A model generated the notes under the pieces. The model made no database searches, had not been told where the DNA came from, and saw only the letters and a list, made by a program, of their open reading frames with translations. DNA of 64,000 nt from Phycomyces nitens (lineage: Eukaryota > Mucoromycota > Mucoromycetes > Mucorales > Phycomycetaceae): positions 3,100,001 to 3,164,000 of the forward strand of contig JAHRBC010000001.1 in assembly GCA_022702545.1 (NCBI GenBank), given 5' to 3'. Both the position numbers and the translations under genes were made by a program. Positions 32,513 to 44,478 of this stretch are shown here, in pieces; position 1 is the stretch's first letter; each line of letters begins with the position of its first letter.

Positions 32513-35500
32513 ACAAGTGCAATCTCTTGACATAATTATACATACCTTCTTTTATTGTTTTGAGAAGAAAAAAAGTCTTTTTTGTTATTTCTTTGTATCG
32601 CACACACTCTGTCATTTTTTGTAAATACACATCCTTTTCTCCATACCCTTTTGTCTATTGTAAAAGAAAAATGTTGGCAGCCGATTTTTAAAATGATATA
32701 CGTTACAATGTGTTCAATAAAAAGTGTATATTTATCCGTGAAATACTTATGGAATTGTTATTGTTTTTTTATTATTATTATTATAAACAAGTGGGGTTTA
32801 CAACCGTTACACTTGGTCCATGAGCCACGTTTATACAAGTGTTCTCAGCAGGAGCCTCTTTTTATTTTTATTTTATTTTGATTACACCATGAATAAGCAG
32901 ACACTAATAGATGTGTAAATATTTTGTAATCAATTAATCTTTCTTGTCAAAATATCTATAGTTTCATCTACATTTTTTCTTTGATTTGTACTCTGTACTG
33001 TGTAATACACTCCTGTGCAAGTGTACTGGACAAGAATAGTAAGACCCATGACGGTAAATAGAGTGTGTGTGTGTGTGTGTGCTAGGGAGAACTTCTTACT
33101 TTTCTTATGCCACTTTAAGCCTATCTGAATGGCTAAATTATTAAAAGGGTATAATTAGCAGACATGTCCAATCGAATCTTTCTGTGATATCTTGGGTTTG
33201 AAATGAGCAACAGTTCTAATGTGGTAAAAATCATGAATATTCAAAATATCAAATCCTTTTTGACAATCTACAAGAGTAAATAAATATGTATATTCCAAAA
33301 GAAATCATTCAGCCATCTTTCTCGAATAACTTTGAGATAAAAATCCATTGGTTTGATAAACTATGATTTTGGTGATTATATCGATTACAATACCTACAAA
33401 GGTCCTTTTATACGCATATGCATATGTATTAAGAACTGCCTCTAGTGGTTAAAAGTATTTTAAATTTGACGACTGATGACATGACATGCACAACTATGCT
33501 GTATCACCAATACACGTATATAAAGTGTTATTAATAAAAATGAATCGTTCAACATGCTTTCTTTAAATGAATATGCCAATCCACAACAGTATCAGTAAAT
33601 CGAAGAGCGCGTGTACTATCACAGACCATGTTTTGAACCTGGGTTTAGCGACGAAAGACATTTCTGAGAATTAGGATGAGTATAAACAAATATAGATATA
33701 GATATTATAAATATTAGAATACACCCTCAACATGGAACACCGACCGATAGCATCAATGGCAGTATTTCTTGCACCAAAGAGTCTGGACATCTAATTAAAT
33801 AGAATTTAAGCTTTCCATAATACCACAGGGTATAGTAGCTTGGGATCAAAACGACAAAGGTGCTTTTAAAAATCAAGGTTGTTTTGGTGGAAATCAATAG
33901 TCTGAAATCAAGTAAACATATATACGTTTTATTTTGATTTGCATTAAACACTATTTTTAGTTTAATAGATAGATTGGACTAGGTATGTTGAGAGTTATTA
34001 AGCTCAAAGGGTATCAGTGAAGCGAGAAAAGCAGAGTTACTGCCAGTTTGTATAATCACCAAGTCATTTATATCTGCAAAGACAATAATAGCCTCGAGAA
34101 TAAGCAAAGTAATATGAATGTGCAACTATGGGTGCCGCAACATCTTTATTTTCTCCATTAAACTCATGCAAAAATAATAACAGCCGAAAAATATATCCCT
34201 TAAATCTATAAAGGTTTCGAAAACTAAAGACCAAACTGTTATACTTTTAATATCAAGGGAAAATAAGAAAGACTAGATAATAATTAAAGTGAGGCGCGTA
34301 GAAAAGTAGTAATGAAACGGTTAATAAATTCAACTGATCCGAGGAAAGATGCCAAGAAAAATAATATGAATATTAGTATTTGAATTAAAGTAATATAAAT
34401 CAAAGACCTTTATTTGTATTATTGAGTATATTAAAAAATGAGGAGATTAATAGGGAACATAATAATAAAATTGACAAGAGAAATAATGATTACAGAACAT
34501 AAAGAGAACGTATTAATGACCAATATTTGATTTTACATGTTGTGCAAGTACATTAGAGATGTATTTGGTCTTTATATCTATTAGTGGTACGGTAAAGTAT
34601 ATTTGATCTCTGGCCATTTTAAGTTTCACCATCTCTGTTATACCGAACCCATCACAATACTTTTATTATTGTTTTATAGCCGTTTACTTGATTTATTAAA
34701 ATTAATTTATAGTCACACCAAATCAGATCCACGAATCTACTAGCTCTATTTCATATTCGTGCTTCATGTTAATAGGAATGCTCCAAGAGAGAATAATACT
34801 TCTTTCATACCCCAAGCATATTTAACCATAATACAGATCATCTAGATATATTCTATCTAACGTTTTACTAGCCTTTGAAACCGGTTGCTGCTTAAAACAA
34901 GCTACTTTTCTGATTTGTAATATTTATCAACCAGGGCATAATCTTCCCCAGAAAAACAAATTCCCGAGATATATCCATGTCTCTGGCCCGGAAATGACAC
35001 ATAATTTGTATTCCTAGATAAACCAAGAGAAATCTCGTATTAATATCAAAGATATAAATGTATTTCTCTATTCTCTTGATTAATTGCATTGTTTCCGATA
35101 TTACCTTTTTTTTTTACTCAAAAGTCTCGATAGTATCGAAAATAAGTGGTGGGGTTGTCTTTTCCGAGTTTGGTTTTGTTCTCATGAATAACCCTAGGTA
35201 TATATGTATATAGATTAATGTATAAATTCTATCCAATGAAGAATACAAAGGGAGATTTTATATATTTTTGGTGCCGTCAAGCTAAATAATAGCAACCCTG
35301 TTTTCTTTTGTGCAATATTAGTAACTAGAGGGTAATAAGGGGGAAAAAATGAGTCTAGTTTTGATAACAAAAGGCAAAAACTATAAAATAATTATATTTA
35401 AATAAAATTGAAAAAGAAGACATGATAAAAGCAAAGTATGTTCTACTGGCGAAAGGAAAGAGATCATATAATTCATAAATACATATATTGTAGTTGTTTG

Positions 35501-38500
35501 ATTGTATATTAATAATATAAATTGGAGCTTATTTTCTAATGCTGGGTACAGATGTCAAGCGTACAAATGTTTTTTTTTAAAGAAAACCGGGAAATGATGT
35601 GAATAATTATAAGTATACTAGTTGCGGGTGTGATGTATCCTTTAACATTTTCTTTCTACTACACTTTAAACTCGTTTTAATTCCAAACAATGCCTTGAAA
35701 TGCGTATTAAAGTAAAGTTATTTGAAAAGATGTATAGTTTTATTCACTATATATATTTTCCATACTTATATAATATTTTTGGATCTAGTTTATAAGAGAC
35801 TGCTTTGACACGGACGGCACTACTCTTGAGCTTAACAAGTTTATTAAAGTGTATCGTTAATTAATAAAGTATTTGCTAGTCTGTAAGGTGTAAGAAACAA
35901 GTTTATAAAAAAAAACTGTATGTGCTAGGCACTAAAATAGTAGGATTGCTTTGTCTTGTTTAAAATAGTGACATTTAAATAAATACAAATATCTAAGCTC
36001 TACTCATCTCGTACGTTTTTTTTTGAACAGTAAAAGAGAATTAAGAATCTATTTTTCGAATAAACGAGTAGAATACCACCATCATACCACGTATTGTGCT
36101 ATTAAATTCTCCTTTATTTCATTCTTGCCTCACTCTTAATTCTTTTGTCTGACCACAATGTATAAATTATTATTTTATTATTACTACTAAAGAAAGGCTC
36201 CCTAATAATTTCTAAAAGTGTATCCTTAACTTTACATACTTGTAGGTATTCTGACTATTTTAACGCAACTAACTGTAGCTCCTCTTCAAGGCTATCCCAA
36301 GAAAAATAGCTTATAAAAATTGTTGAAAATAATTTGATCTAGAAATATCTAGGGTTTACATTTTAAATCTCACTTTGTTCTGTTCGTTGTTTTTTCTTGT
36401 TCAATGGGTTTTTGAGACCGAAATCCTTACGGTAAAAGCAGATACGAGTGGAAAACAAGTAGATGTTTTTTTTTTATCCGTAAAGCTCTTAAACATTTTT
36501 GGCTATTGTGGCCCAAATCTAGGCTTTATATTCTTTGCTATGGCGCTAAATGGCTAATTTAATTTTTTCTTGATCTGTTGACTGCAAAAAATTGGCGTAA
36601 TGAAAATTGAGAGATGACATTGATACTCTATTGTAATATCTGAATATCTTATTACACAGAAACTATTCATTTATTCCCAAAGAACTTTAATATGTAATAT
36701 TCTGGCAGGATAGTTGGACGGTGTAATTCTTGCCCACTTTGAATATGTGAATTTTGTAATATTCATTTTATTTAGTTTATTAAAGTGGTTAAAAAGCATA
36801 CGGATTAGATTAATATTTAAAAGCATTAATAGCTTCAGCCAAACGCTAAATAGCCTCCTTTTTTTTTTTAAAAAAAAAAGATTGTAATTAGCAAAGATAC
36901 TTTAGAATGAGCAATATATACAATATGACCATCCCTCACAAAAGAGATTCGTATAACTCGAGCACATTAATAATAAAGTTTCTGAAAAAATATGGTAGGC
37001 TTTTGAAGCAGAGAATCAGAAAAAAAACATGATGTAGTTACTCGATATGAAAATACAAAATATTTCTAGAAGTCTAGATACTACCAACACAAATCTGATC
37101 TACTTTTTTATAACATATTTTGAGATCACTCTTATTATGAAACACCAGGTACCCTGGGTGAAAGGGAATTTTAGGTTTTATAAAAAGAAGTACGTTGGAC
37201 TGCAGCCCAATTATAGAATCATGGTTCGTAACGTTATTTTTCTGCTTTGAGAAACATTGTGCATGCTCATAGTTCTGATATCTTTTATATTTATAACAAT
37301 ATGTTGCTTGTTTTCAGCAAATGTGACCACCCAAGGATGAACTATGATGCAAAGAATGGGATCAGTATGCATAATGCTTTTCAATTGATGATTGGGTTGT
37401 TACTAATATATAGCACAAGTGAAAATAAATAGTATTTCAAGCAAATAACCTTATCGAACCATACCTTGATCACTTGAAGAAAATCTACTTGCTGTGCTAT
37501 AATCTTTAGGTTTATAGGCTTGTATGACTTTGCTCCACGATCTGAATACTTAACTGCAAATAAGGAAACATCAGTACTTTGTATAGAGTTTCAAGCAATG
37601 TGGAACACCCATCAAGAAGAAAAGAAAAAGAAGAAAAGCATATGTATTCGAGTGTAACAATATCATTTTTACAAGACAACAATAAGTCGTACTTTACTTA
37701 TCTGCACATTATTTTTTCAATTGACCTTTACTATACTATTTATCGTACGGATGTCTTACTATAAAACGTTACTTTTCAAGGTATTACTAAACACTGTTAA
37801 TAAGCCTTTTGTACAAACCATAATATCTAAAGTTTCATATTTTTGCGTCAAAATGTTTTCGTTACTCAACCTTCCAATACTCCCACCGTTGAAGCCGATA
37901 CTTTAATTAATCACTGTTTCATATAAATAGATACAATATAAAGTCCAGAACTACTTTAACTTTTATTGAATACCAAGGATCAATAAATACGAGCTCTCAA
38001 GGACTTGATCAGATCTCTCAGACTTTCAAATACTACATGTCAAATCAAATGGCTACAGAACCCCTTACTATTCGTAATCACCTAAATACAATCTTTCTTT
38101 ACTTTATCAATTCCATTCATAAACAGCCAATATTGATATTGATAATTCTCTAGACACCTTTTGATTTTTACTTTAGAATATAGTCAATCACTTCTATTAC
38201 AGGCTCAATGATTTTTCTACTTTCAGAGAGTATGGAACGTATTATAAAATATACTTTATGAATATATTGGTACGACATACGGCTAAGCCAATGTACTGAT
38301 TTGTATCTCAAGACGCATCATCCTAAATGTACCAAGCCAATATCTCTTTCCTGTTATAAAAAAATACATGGCATAATCAAATTATAAGGAAATGGTATGC
38401 AAATTACGGTAAATTACGATAAAATATGTACATATATTATACTTTTACATAACATTATAGTTAATTTGGTATCAAACCAGGGGACAATGTTGGACAGTCG

Positions 38501-40097
38501 ATATGTACATGTTCAATTATTTCCTCGTTTACCTTGCAGGGCGAGTCGCAGAATAGTGTTTTTTTTTTACCCAATGTGCTATACTAATAGTTTTAATATC
38601 CTATCTGATTTAATTCCTGTACAATCCCAAACTTCAATCGAATCCATAAAACAACCATTTTTTTAAAATTGAAACCTTGAAATTGTGCTGGTTTTAATAC
38701 CGCTTAACGATGCTCTTATTCTAGCAATTGATCTAGAGCATGAAATGAAATCAATTGAATTATTCTATTGTGCAATAATCATAATGCATCTCTGCTTGAC
38801 AGATCATTCATGCCTCCAGACGCTACTTTAATCCTTATGCCCCATGAAATATATTTATTAACTAGCCAGATGTGTATAACGATAGGACTATATATTTTTA
38901 CACCTGTAATCAAAGGATAAATGTTTACTTGTGAGTTTTAGAGAACCCTTTGCCTGATAATGCTTATCGGTTTTTTGAAGTATATTGAGGTGAGCGTAAT
39001 GTCAAATGAAATCTACTCAACTGGTCTATGTTTTGACTCTTGACCAATCGTTTCAAGCAGTGTAATATTGGGGAGTTTCTGTTTTTAATCATCATATTTC
39101 CCTTGCAATCCTGATGTAAAGATGATTAGAAAGAGAAAGAGGGAAAATGTCAATTTTTTTTACTAGATCTACTTGTCTATTATAAAAATAAATCTGTATT
39201 CAATTCCTGGAAATATTTGTCGTGGTTCATGATGAGCCCGCCTTTTTCTCTCTAGGCTTGCACGGTGATGTACTCTAAATTCGGTCAGTACCAATTCACG
39301 TTTTTACTAGGATTATTTTTGTATAATGAGCGCCGCCCGTATTACACACACAGTGTAGTCGAAAAGGAGGAAAGCGGCTAGAATGCTGCCTATTAGTATT
39401 ATTTTCCAAAAAATAAAATAATAATCATTTTGAGACGAAGAAGGTATGCCCTAGTTAAAGAAGTAGACAATTGGAGTTGATAAAATACATATATATATAT
39501 TTAAAAAAACTTGATATAATAATAATATCTGATCTCGTTTATTTATTTGATCAGCCAAAATGGACTCCGTTTCATGTGCACCAAGACAAGCAAGAACTGG
39601 CAATGTCGACAACCCTATCTGGCTAACATGCCAGGTACTCAAGACTATCCAATTGCCAGCCAATTTTGCTTTTAATCTGAATATTATCTCATGTAGCTTG
39701 AATAAACCACTTCTTGGCAATGGTCAATCTATAATATATACACCAGCTGTATCACCTTTGTAAAAATAAGAAAGGGATCTACGTTAAATTATTGATGTAT
39801 ACATTTGGTGGATCCTTTTTGTCCGTGGCACGTTCGTAATGGACTTGTGCAACACTATAGAAACTCTTGCCTTTCCTTTTTCTCTTTAAAGATTATATAG
39901 TCAAGTTCTCCTTGTATTAGTCCATTCCCTTTTGCCCAGTCCGAGTCCCATCCCCTTTCCTTTCTTTATTACCTTTTCAACAGGACTCTCTACAATCTTT
40001 ATTCCATTCACTAGGAAAACCTTGCAACGGCTGCAGAATCCTATTAGTGGTCCGCCCCTCCCCTCCCCTTCCTTTCCACATTCAGCTATTTATAAAA
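32513..40097. other. 7.6 kb gene desert, very AT-rich
   Basis: I find no convincing gene. Frames are at most about 90 residues and made of AT-driven amino acids. It contains a GT microsatellite at about 33062-33080, poly-T and poly-A runs (for example 36861-36880), and at 36064-36170 a diverged copy of the 2681-2810 block. Two opposite-strand frames at 39451-39763 look slightly less random, with ordinary codon content, but match nothing I know. A centromeric, heterochromatic or old-transposon origin is possible and untested. Confidence 0.55.
36064..36170. repeat. Diverged dispersed repeat (other copy at 2681-2810)
   Basis: Partner of the block near 2.7 kb. The two shared words are about 75 bases apart here and 99 in the other copy, so indels have accumulated. 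No coding potential. Confidence 0.4.
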
Positions 40098-41242
40098 ATG
40101 GCTCAACATTCCTTCCAACTTGTCACCATCTTGGCCTCCATTTCAACCGTCATCACCAGTGTCCAAGCCTCACCTATCTGGGTGGCCAACAATGACCACA
40201 AACAGCTGAAAAAACGTGCAGAACCAAGTGAAGTCTCGGCTACCTCTTCCAAGCATGCTGGTAAATAATTTAAAAAATCACATAAAAATAGTTGCGAGAC
40301 AAAAACGCATAAATTGTTACGGATCTTTAATGATCATAAAATTAATTGGATATATAATTTAATTTCTAAACTACAGAACCAACCCATTCCAAGGCAGAAA
40401 CTTCCTCTGCAGCCGTAAAGCACACTTCGGCCCCAAAGGAGTCTCCAAAAGAGAGTGCTCATGCAACCACGACAACCAAAAAGAGTGCTTCTCACAAAGC
40501 CAGCTCGACTGTTAGTTCCAAGGCTCATGCTAATGCTACAAATTCAGCCATTGGTTCTGGTCTGGCTGTTGCCACCGCAGCAGGATCTGCTGCACCAACC
40601 AGCACTGGTGTTGGTGCGATAACCAATGCTGCTCAATCCGAGTCTGCTTCATCAGGCATGTCGTCTGGCGCAGTTGGTGGCATAATCGCTGGTGTCTGTG
40701 TTGCAGTAGTTGGTGCCCTTGCATTTGTGATGGTCCGTCGCAAGAGACGAGCTCGTGGTGTCCCCAAGAACATGAAACCCGATCCTTTCACTATGGGCTT
40801 TGGAAGCCATAATCCCCCCCACGAATCAATGGCTTCATTCAACAATCCCTCTGCCTATGCAACCATGACACCCACTCTGGTTGCTGCCGCTGCCCCTCTG
40901 AACACATATTCCACTGAAAAGGTTGCCGCTCAACCGATCCCTGCCATGGAGACTTATAATAATGAACCCGAGACTGAATCCCTCGGTATATTTACTGTAG
41001 TGACGACTTACATGCCTACCCTGAGCGATGAACTGGAGATCCAGCCTGGCGATCGTGTTAATATGCTAATGGAGTTTGACGATGGCTGGTGCCGAGGCAT
41101 TAACCTGTCCAGGGGCAATGAACTGGGTGTGTTCCCCAGGTACTGCGTAGAACAGATATCTACACCTCAAAGTGCACCCAAGGCCTTTAACGAGAAAGAA
41201 ACTGACAGAACCAAGCGTGTGAGCTCCATGTACATGGGATAA
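40098..41242 (+). CDS. Single-pass membrane protein with cytoplasmic SH3 domain
   Basis: Two exons (40098-40260, 40377-41242), GT-AG, 342 residues. A signal peptide (MAQHSFQLVTILASISTVIT...) precedes a Ser/Thr/Lys/Ala-rich extracellular segment of about 120 residues that is likely O-mannosylated. One membrane span follows (GAVGGIIAGVCVAVVGALAF...) with a strong positive stop (RRKRRAR). A cytoplasmic linker leads to an SH3 domain: VVTTYMPTLSDELEIQPGDR, DDGWCRGINL and GVFPRYCVEQI, which keep the ALYDY-type, W-C and P-x-Y positions. The layout recalls fungal Fus1/Sho1-like polarity or cell-wall sensors that recruit proline-rich partners. I cannot name an orthologue. Confidence 0.8.
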
Positions 41243-41568
41243 ATAGAATCGAATATTCTTCTAGACATCTAAACATTTATTCTCTACCTATCTCGACTCT
41301 TGTACCCTTAAATGACTTTCATTTTTACCCTCCTCATTATAATTGACTGCCTTTTCTATCTGGTGCCTCTTGCTCCTTTATAATTGACTAAAGGCGCATT
41401 ATATAATTACGGCCCAGGCAACGGTCAATTGCACTGGATCGTATTGATCATAAAGAAGCTTTGGAGCTTTTGATTTGAAGAGGGGCAAAATAGTGGTTTG
41501 AGACTCAGCATAAAATATCGAATCATTTTTTTTCTTCTAATTTCCAAGAGCGCACAAACCTCTTCTTC

Positions 41569-42336
41569 ATGTATCCCATTACTCGCCCCAGACTTGCCTT
41601 GTTATTCAAGCGCCCGGGTCCAGCTGTCTGTACCCGCAATTCGTCATCCTATAGCAGTAGCAGTAGCAGCAGCAATAATAGCGATAACCGCAACCAGAAA
41701 AGTAGAAAGCCTTTGATTGCTAGCCAACGTCGATCCAACCAGGCAAATGAGACTCATGCTCAAACCGAACAAGGATTTATGCCTATTGTGGATATTCCCA
41801 CAAATGAATTTGCTCACAATACTTTCTTTTCAATGCACATGCCATTGATGGGATTGGAAGAGAATCAGCGTCGATCGTTCATGTCACAATTCTTTTGTAC
41901 ACCTGAAGAACAAGAGGCTAATCAAGGTAATAGAACTTTAACTAGAGTAAATGAGGTCTATTGATAGCAATATTGTTTTCTGATGTCTGATTTGCTTTTG
42001 GTAGTTAATGCTGAGGATGCTCATGGTGAGCTGGTGGCTCGCCATATGATGGGACTAGAACCATTTAACCCACCAGCCCCACCTGGCACAACAAGTCACA
42101 CATCCACAACCACATTTACAATCAGTATGGAGGAATTGGCATCAATGTCTTCAGGTCGATCTTCTTTATTCTTTTTGCGAGAGAATGAAGAGATGATTGA
42201 CTATCTGACGGCAATGCACGATAAACTCAAGGCCCAAGAAGAACAGGCTAGGGCAGTGAGTGAGAGAATGCTTAAGAATAGGAAGAAGAAGAAGCTTGGG
42301 TTCTTTGATTCCGAAAAGACCAAAGATGAAGAGTGA
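41569..42336 (+). CDS. Hypothetical protein with likely mitochondrial presequence
   Basis: Two exons (41569-41926, 42005-42336), GT-AG, 229 residues. The N-terminus (MYPITRPRLALLFKRPGPAV) is rich in Arg, Lys and hydrophobics, lacks acids, and runs into a Ser/Asn-rich stretch, as matrix-targeting sequences do. The central part has MPLMGLEENQRRSFMSQFF and HGELVARHMMGLEPFNPP; the C-terminus is a charged helix (KLKAQEEQARAVSERMLK, then NRKKKKLGFF). I do not recognise the family. It follows the SH3 gene on the same strand by about 330 bases. It could be a fungal-specific mitochondrial protein; targeting is inferred only. Confidence 0.65.
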
Positions 42337-42430
42337 TTTATAAAAAAAGGGCCACTGTATTTTCCTGTAGATATTCCCCTCTCCCTCCTCCCTCCTCACT
42401 ACCTTCACTTTTAATACTCTTTTTTTATTT

Positions 42431-42465
<35 letters not shown>

Positions 42466-42703
42466 CATTTATATATGCTCATGTACACATCCTTACAATA
42501 AATCTAAATTCATAAACAAGTTGTTGTTTTTTTGGATTTGTTTTTAATGATAAAAATAAAAAAAGCAAAAAGATTGCATATTCATGTGTGTGTATTTGTA
42601 TTTGAAAAGTGTAAAGTACAAAAATTTCATTCAATTAATCTCTCTCTATGTACAACTCGCTTATCGCAATGATGGCTCTAATGGCTGCACAGTTTGAATT
42701 ATC
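42337..42703. other. Spacer between convergent genes, with TTA microsatellite
   Basis: Short 3'-to-3' spacer containing pyrimidine-rich sequence, an ATT run at about 42440-42466, and AATAAA-type signals for both genes. No gene. Confidence 0.6.
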
Positions 42704-44478
42704 TTATTTTGAGGCCTTGGGTGCCTCCTCCTTCTTTACCTCGACAGGCTTTGCCTCCTCCTTCTTTACCTCGACAGGCTTAACTTCCTTCTTGACCTCG
42801 ACAGGCTTGGCCTCCTCCTTCTTGACCTCGACAGGCTTAACTTCCTTCTTTACCTCGACAGGCTTTACCTCTTCCTTCTTGACCTCGACAGGCTTGCTCT
42901 CCTCCTTCTTTACCTCGACAGGCTTAACCTCCTTCTTGACCTCGACAGGCTTGGCTTCCTCCTTCTTTACTTCGGCAGCTTTTGGGACTTCCTTTGTTTC
43001 GGTAGGAGCAGTCTCTGTCTTCTTTGGCTCAGCAGTCTTTGCAGTCTCAGTGGGCTTGGCTTCAGCAGGAGTGGTCTTTTGTTCTTCAGTCTCTGAGGTA
43101 GCCTCCTTGACCTTTTTGGGACGCTCTACGCGAGCAACCTTGAGAGAAACAACACGGCCGTCCAAGACGATGTCCTGGAACTTGGCAAGGGTCTTTTGCT
43201 GCTCTTCCTCGGACTCGGTCTCAACAAATCCGTAACCCTTTGAACGACCACTTTTTTATTCGATAGTTGGTTAATAAACTAGCTGCATACCTATCACTCG
43301 AGGACTTACTTCTTGAGTCTGGCAACGGCAGCGGACTTGATGTTGTAACCCTTGAAGAGAGCAACAAGTTCCTCGTCTGTGGTGGCAAAGGGAAGGTTTG
43401 CAACAAAGATGCGGGTCTTGGAGTCCTCTGCTGGCTCTCTAGGCTTGACCTCCTTGTTACCACGGTTCTTGTTCTTACGTGCTCTGCGGCCAGGGCGACC
43501 CTTTGGAGCGGTCTCGTCGTCGGTATTTTCTGATCTGGAGTTATCGGCAATGCCAGCAGCAACGGCAGCAGCAGTGGCAGCAGTGGCACCAGCGGTAGCA
43601 GCAACGATAGCAGCAGCAACAGGCTTGCTAAGGTGCTTTTCCTTGGATACCTCAACCACACGGTCTGTGGATTCATCTTCAGACTCATCCTCTGCAGAGA
43701 CGCGACGACGGCTCAATCTCTGAATATTATTAATACACATTTGTATATATTTAGTCATCAATGTTTAAAGTATCGTCTCTCTCCAAAATCAACATATTCT
43801 CCGTTTCTACACATAGACACACAGATGTGTGTGTTTGTGTGTGCGTGTGTGAATGAAGATCTATACTTGCCTTCTTGGCACTGCGCTTACGGGTACGACG
43901 TGCCTTGGTTTGGGCAGTCTTTGGTGCCTTGGGGCGAGCTGCCTCGACGTTGATCTCGCGACCATCAAGTTCCTTCTTGTTCAAATCTTTTGTTGCCTTT
44001 TCAACCTCTGGGAGGGAAGAGAAGGTAACGAAACCGTAACCGAGAGAACGAGGTCCACGAGTAATAATGGTGGCATCCAAACTATTTGATACATGTGAGT
44101 AAAAATAGATAATGATTTGGTTTCAAATGTTTATCTCCTTGACATTTTTTTTCTTTCGATAATGTCATAGCCTTTTCCTCACAAAAACATAAGAGGTGAA
44201 AACTACTTTATCTTTTGGACATTTGAACTTACACATTGCCACAGGGTTTGAAAAATTCAGCGAGAGTTTCCTCGGTAGTCTTGAAGGACATGTTGCCTAC
44301 AAAGACCTAGATCCAGCTTGTGAGATGACCGGAAATATTGAAAAGATGGGTGTGTGGGAGATGACAAGGTTTTTGAATTACTTACCTTGAAAGAAGGCTC
44401 CTCGACTGTCTCGACAATAGGGGCTTGCTTGGTTTCTGCTACTGGAGCAGGAGTCGCGTTTGTTTGTTCGGTAGCCAT
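42704..44478 (-). CDS. Two-RRM RNA-binding protein with KPVEVKKE-repeat tail
   Basis: Five exons: 44478-44386, 44306-44233, 44081-43871, 43719-43310, 43250-42704; 444 residues. RRM1 starts at about residue 31 (VFVGNMSF as RNP2, LGYGFVTF as RNP1). A basic K/R segment (TKARRTRKRSAKKRLSRRR) and an Ala-rich helix (VAAAIVAATAGATAATAAAV) follow. RRM2 has IFVANLPF and KGYGFVET. The tail has eight near-perfect KPVEVKKE units with E/V/A/S spacers, a strongly charged repeat. Intron 3 has a GC donor (GCAAGT) and intron 4 splits RRM2. RNA-binding is well supported; the target is unknown. Basic and acidic blocks suggest a nucleolar or nuclear protein. A long opposite-strand frame over the tail is only a shadow of the repeat. 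Confidence 0.88.
42719..42965 (-). repeat. Tandem coding repeat, KPVEVKKE units
   Basis: The DNA repeats a CTCGACAGGCTT-type core about every 27-30 bases on the plus strand, encoding KPVEVKKEE or KPVEVKKEV on the minus strand. Units are nearly identical in DNA as well as protein, so the array is recent or homogenised and its length is probably variable between strains. Confidence 0.85.

Noticed and set aside
33003..33030. CACTCCTGTGCAAGTGTACT, resembling a Tc1-type terminal repeat next to TA
   Set aside because: No inverted partner and no transposase remnant were found nearby, so the resemblance is not enough.
39451..39763. Overlapping frames on both strands in the gene desert
   Set aside because: Neither has a domain, splice partner or start context that stands out; probably chance.
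42648..43235. Plus-strand 195-residue frame rich in FFTSTGLTS repeats
   Set aside because: It is the mirror of the KPVEVKKE repeat on the minus strand, which belongs to a spliced gene with clear RRMs.
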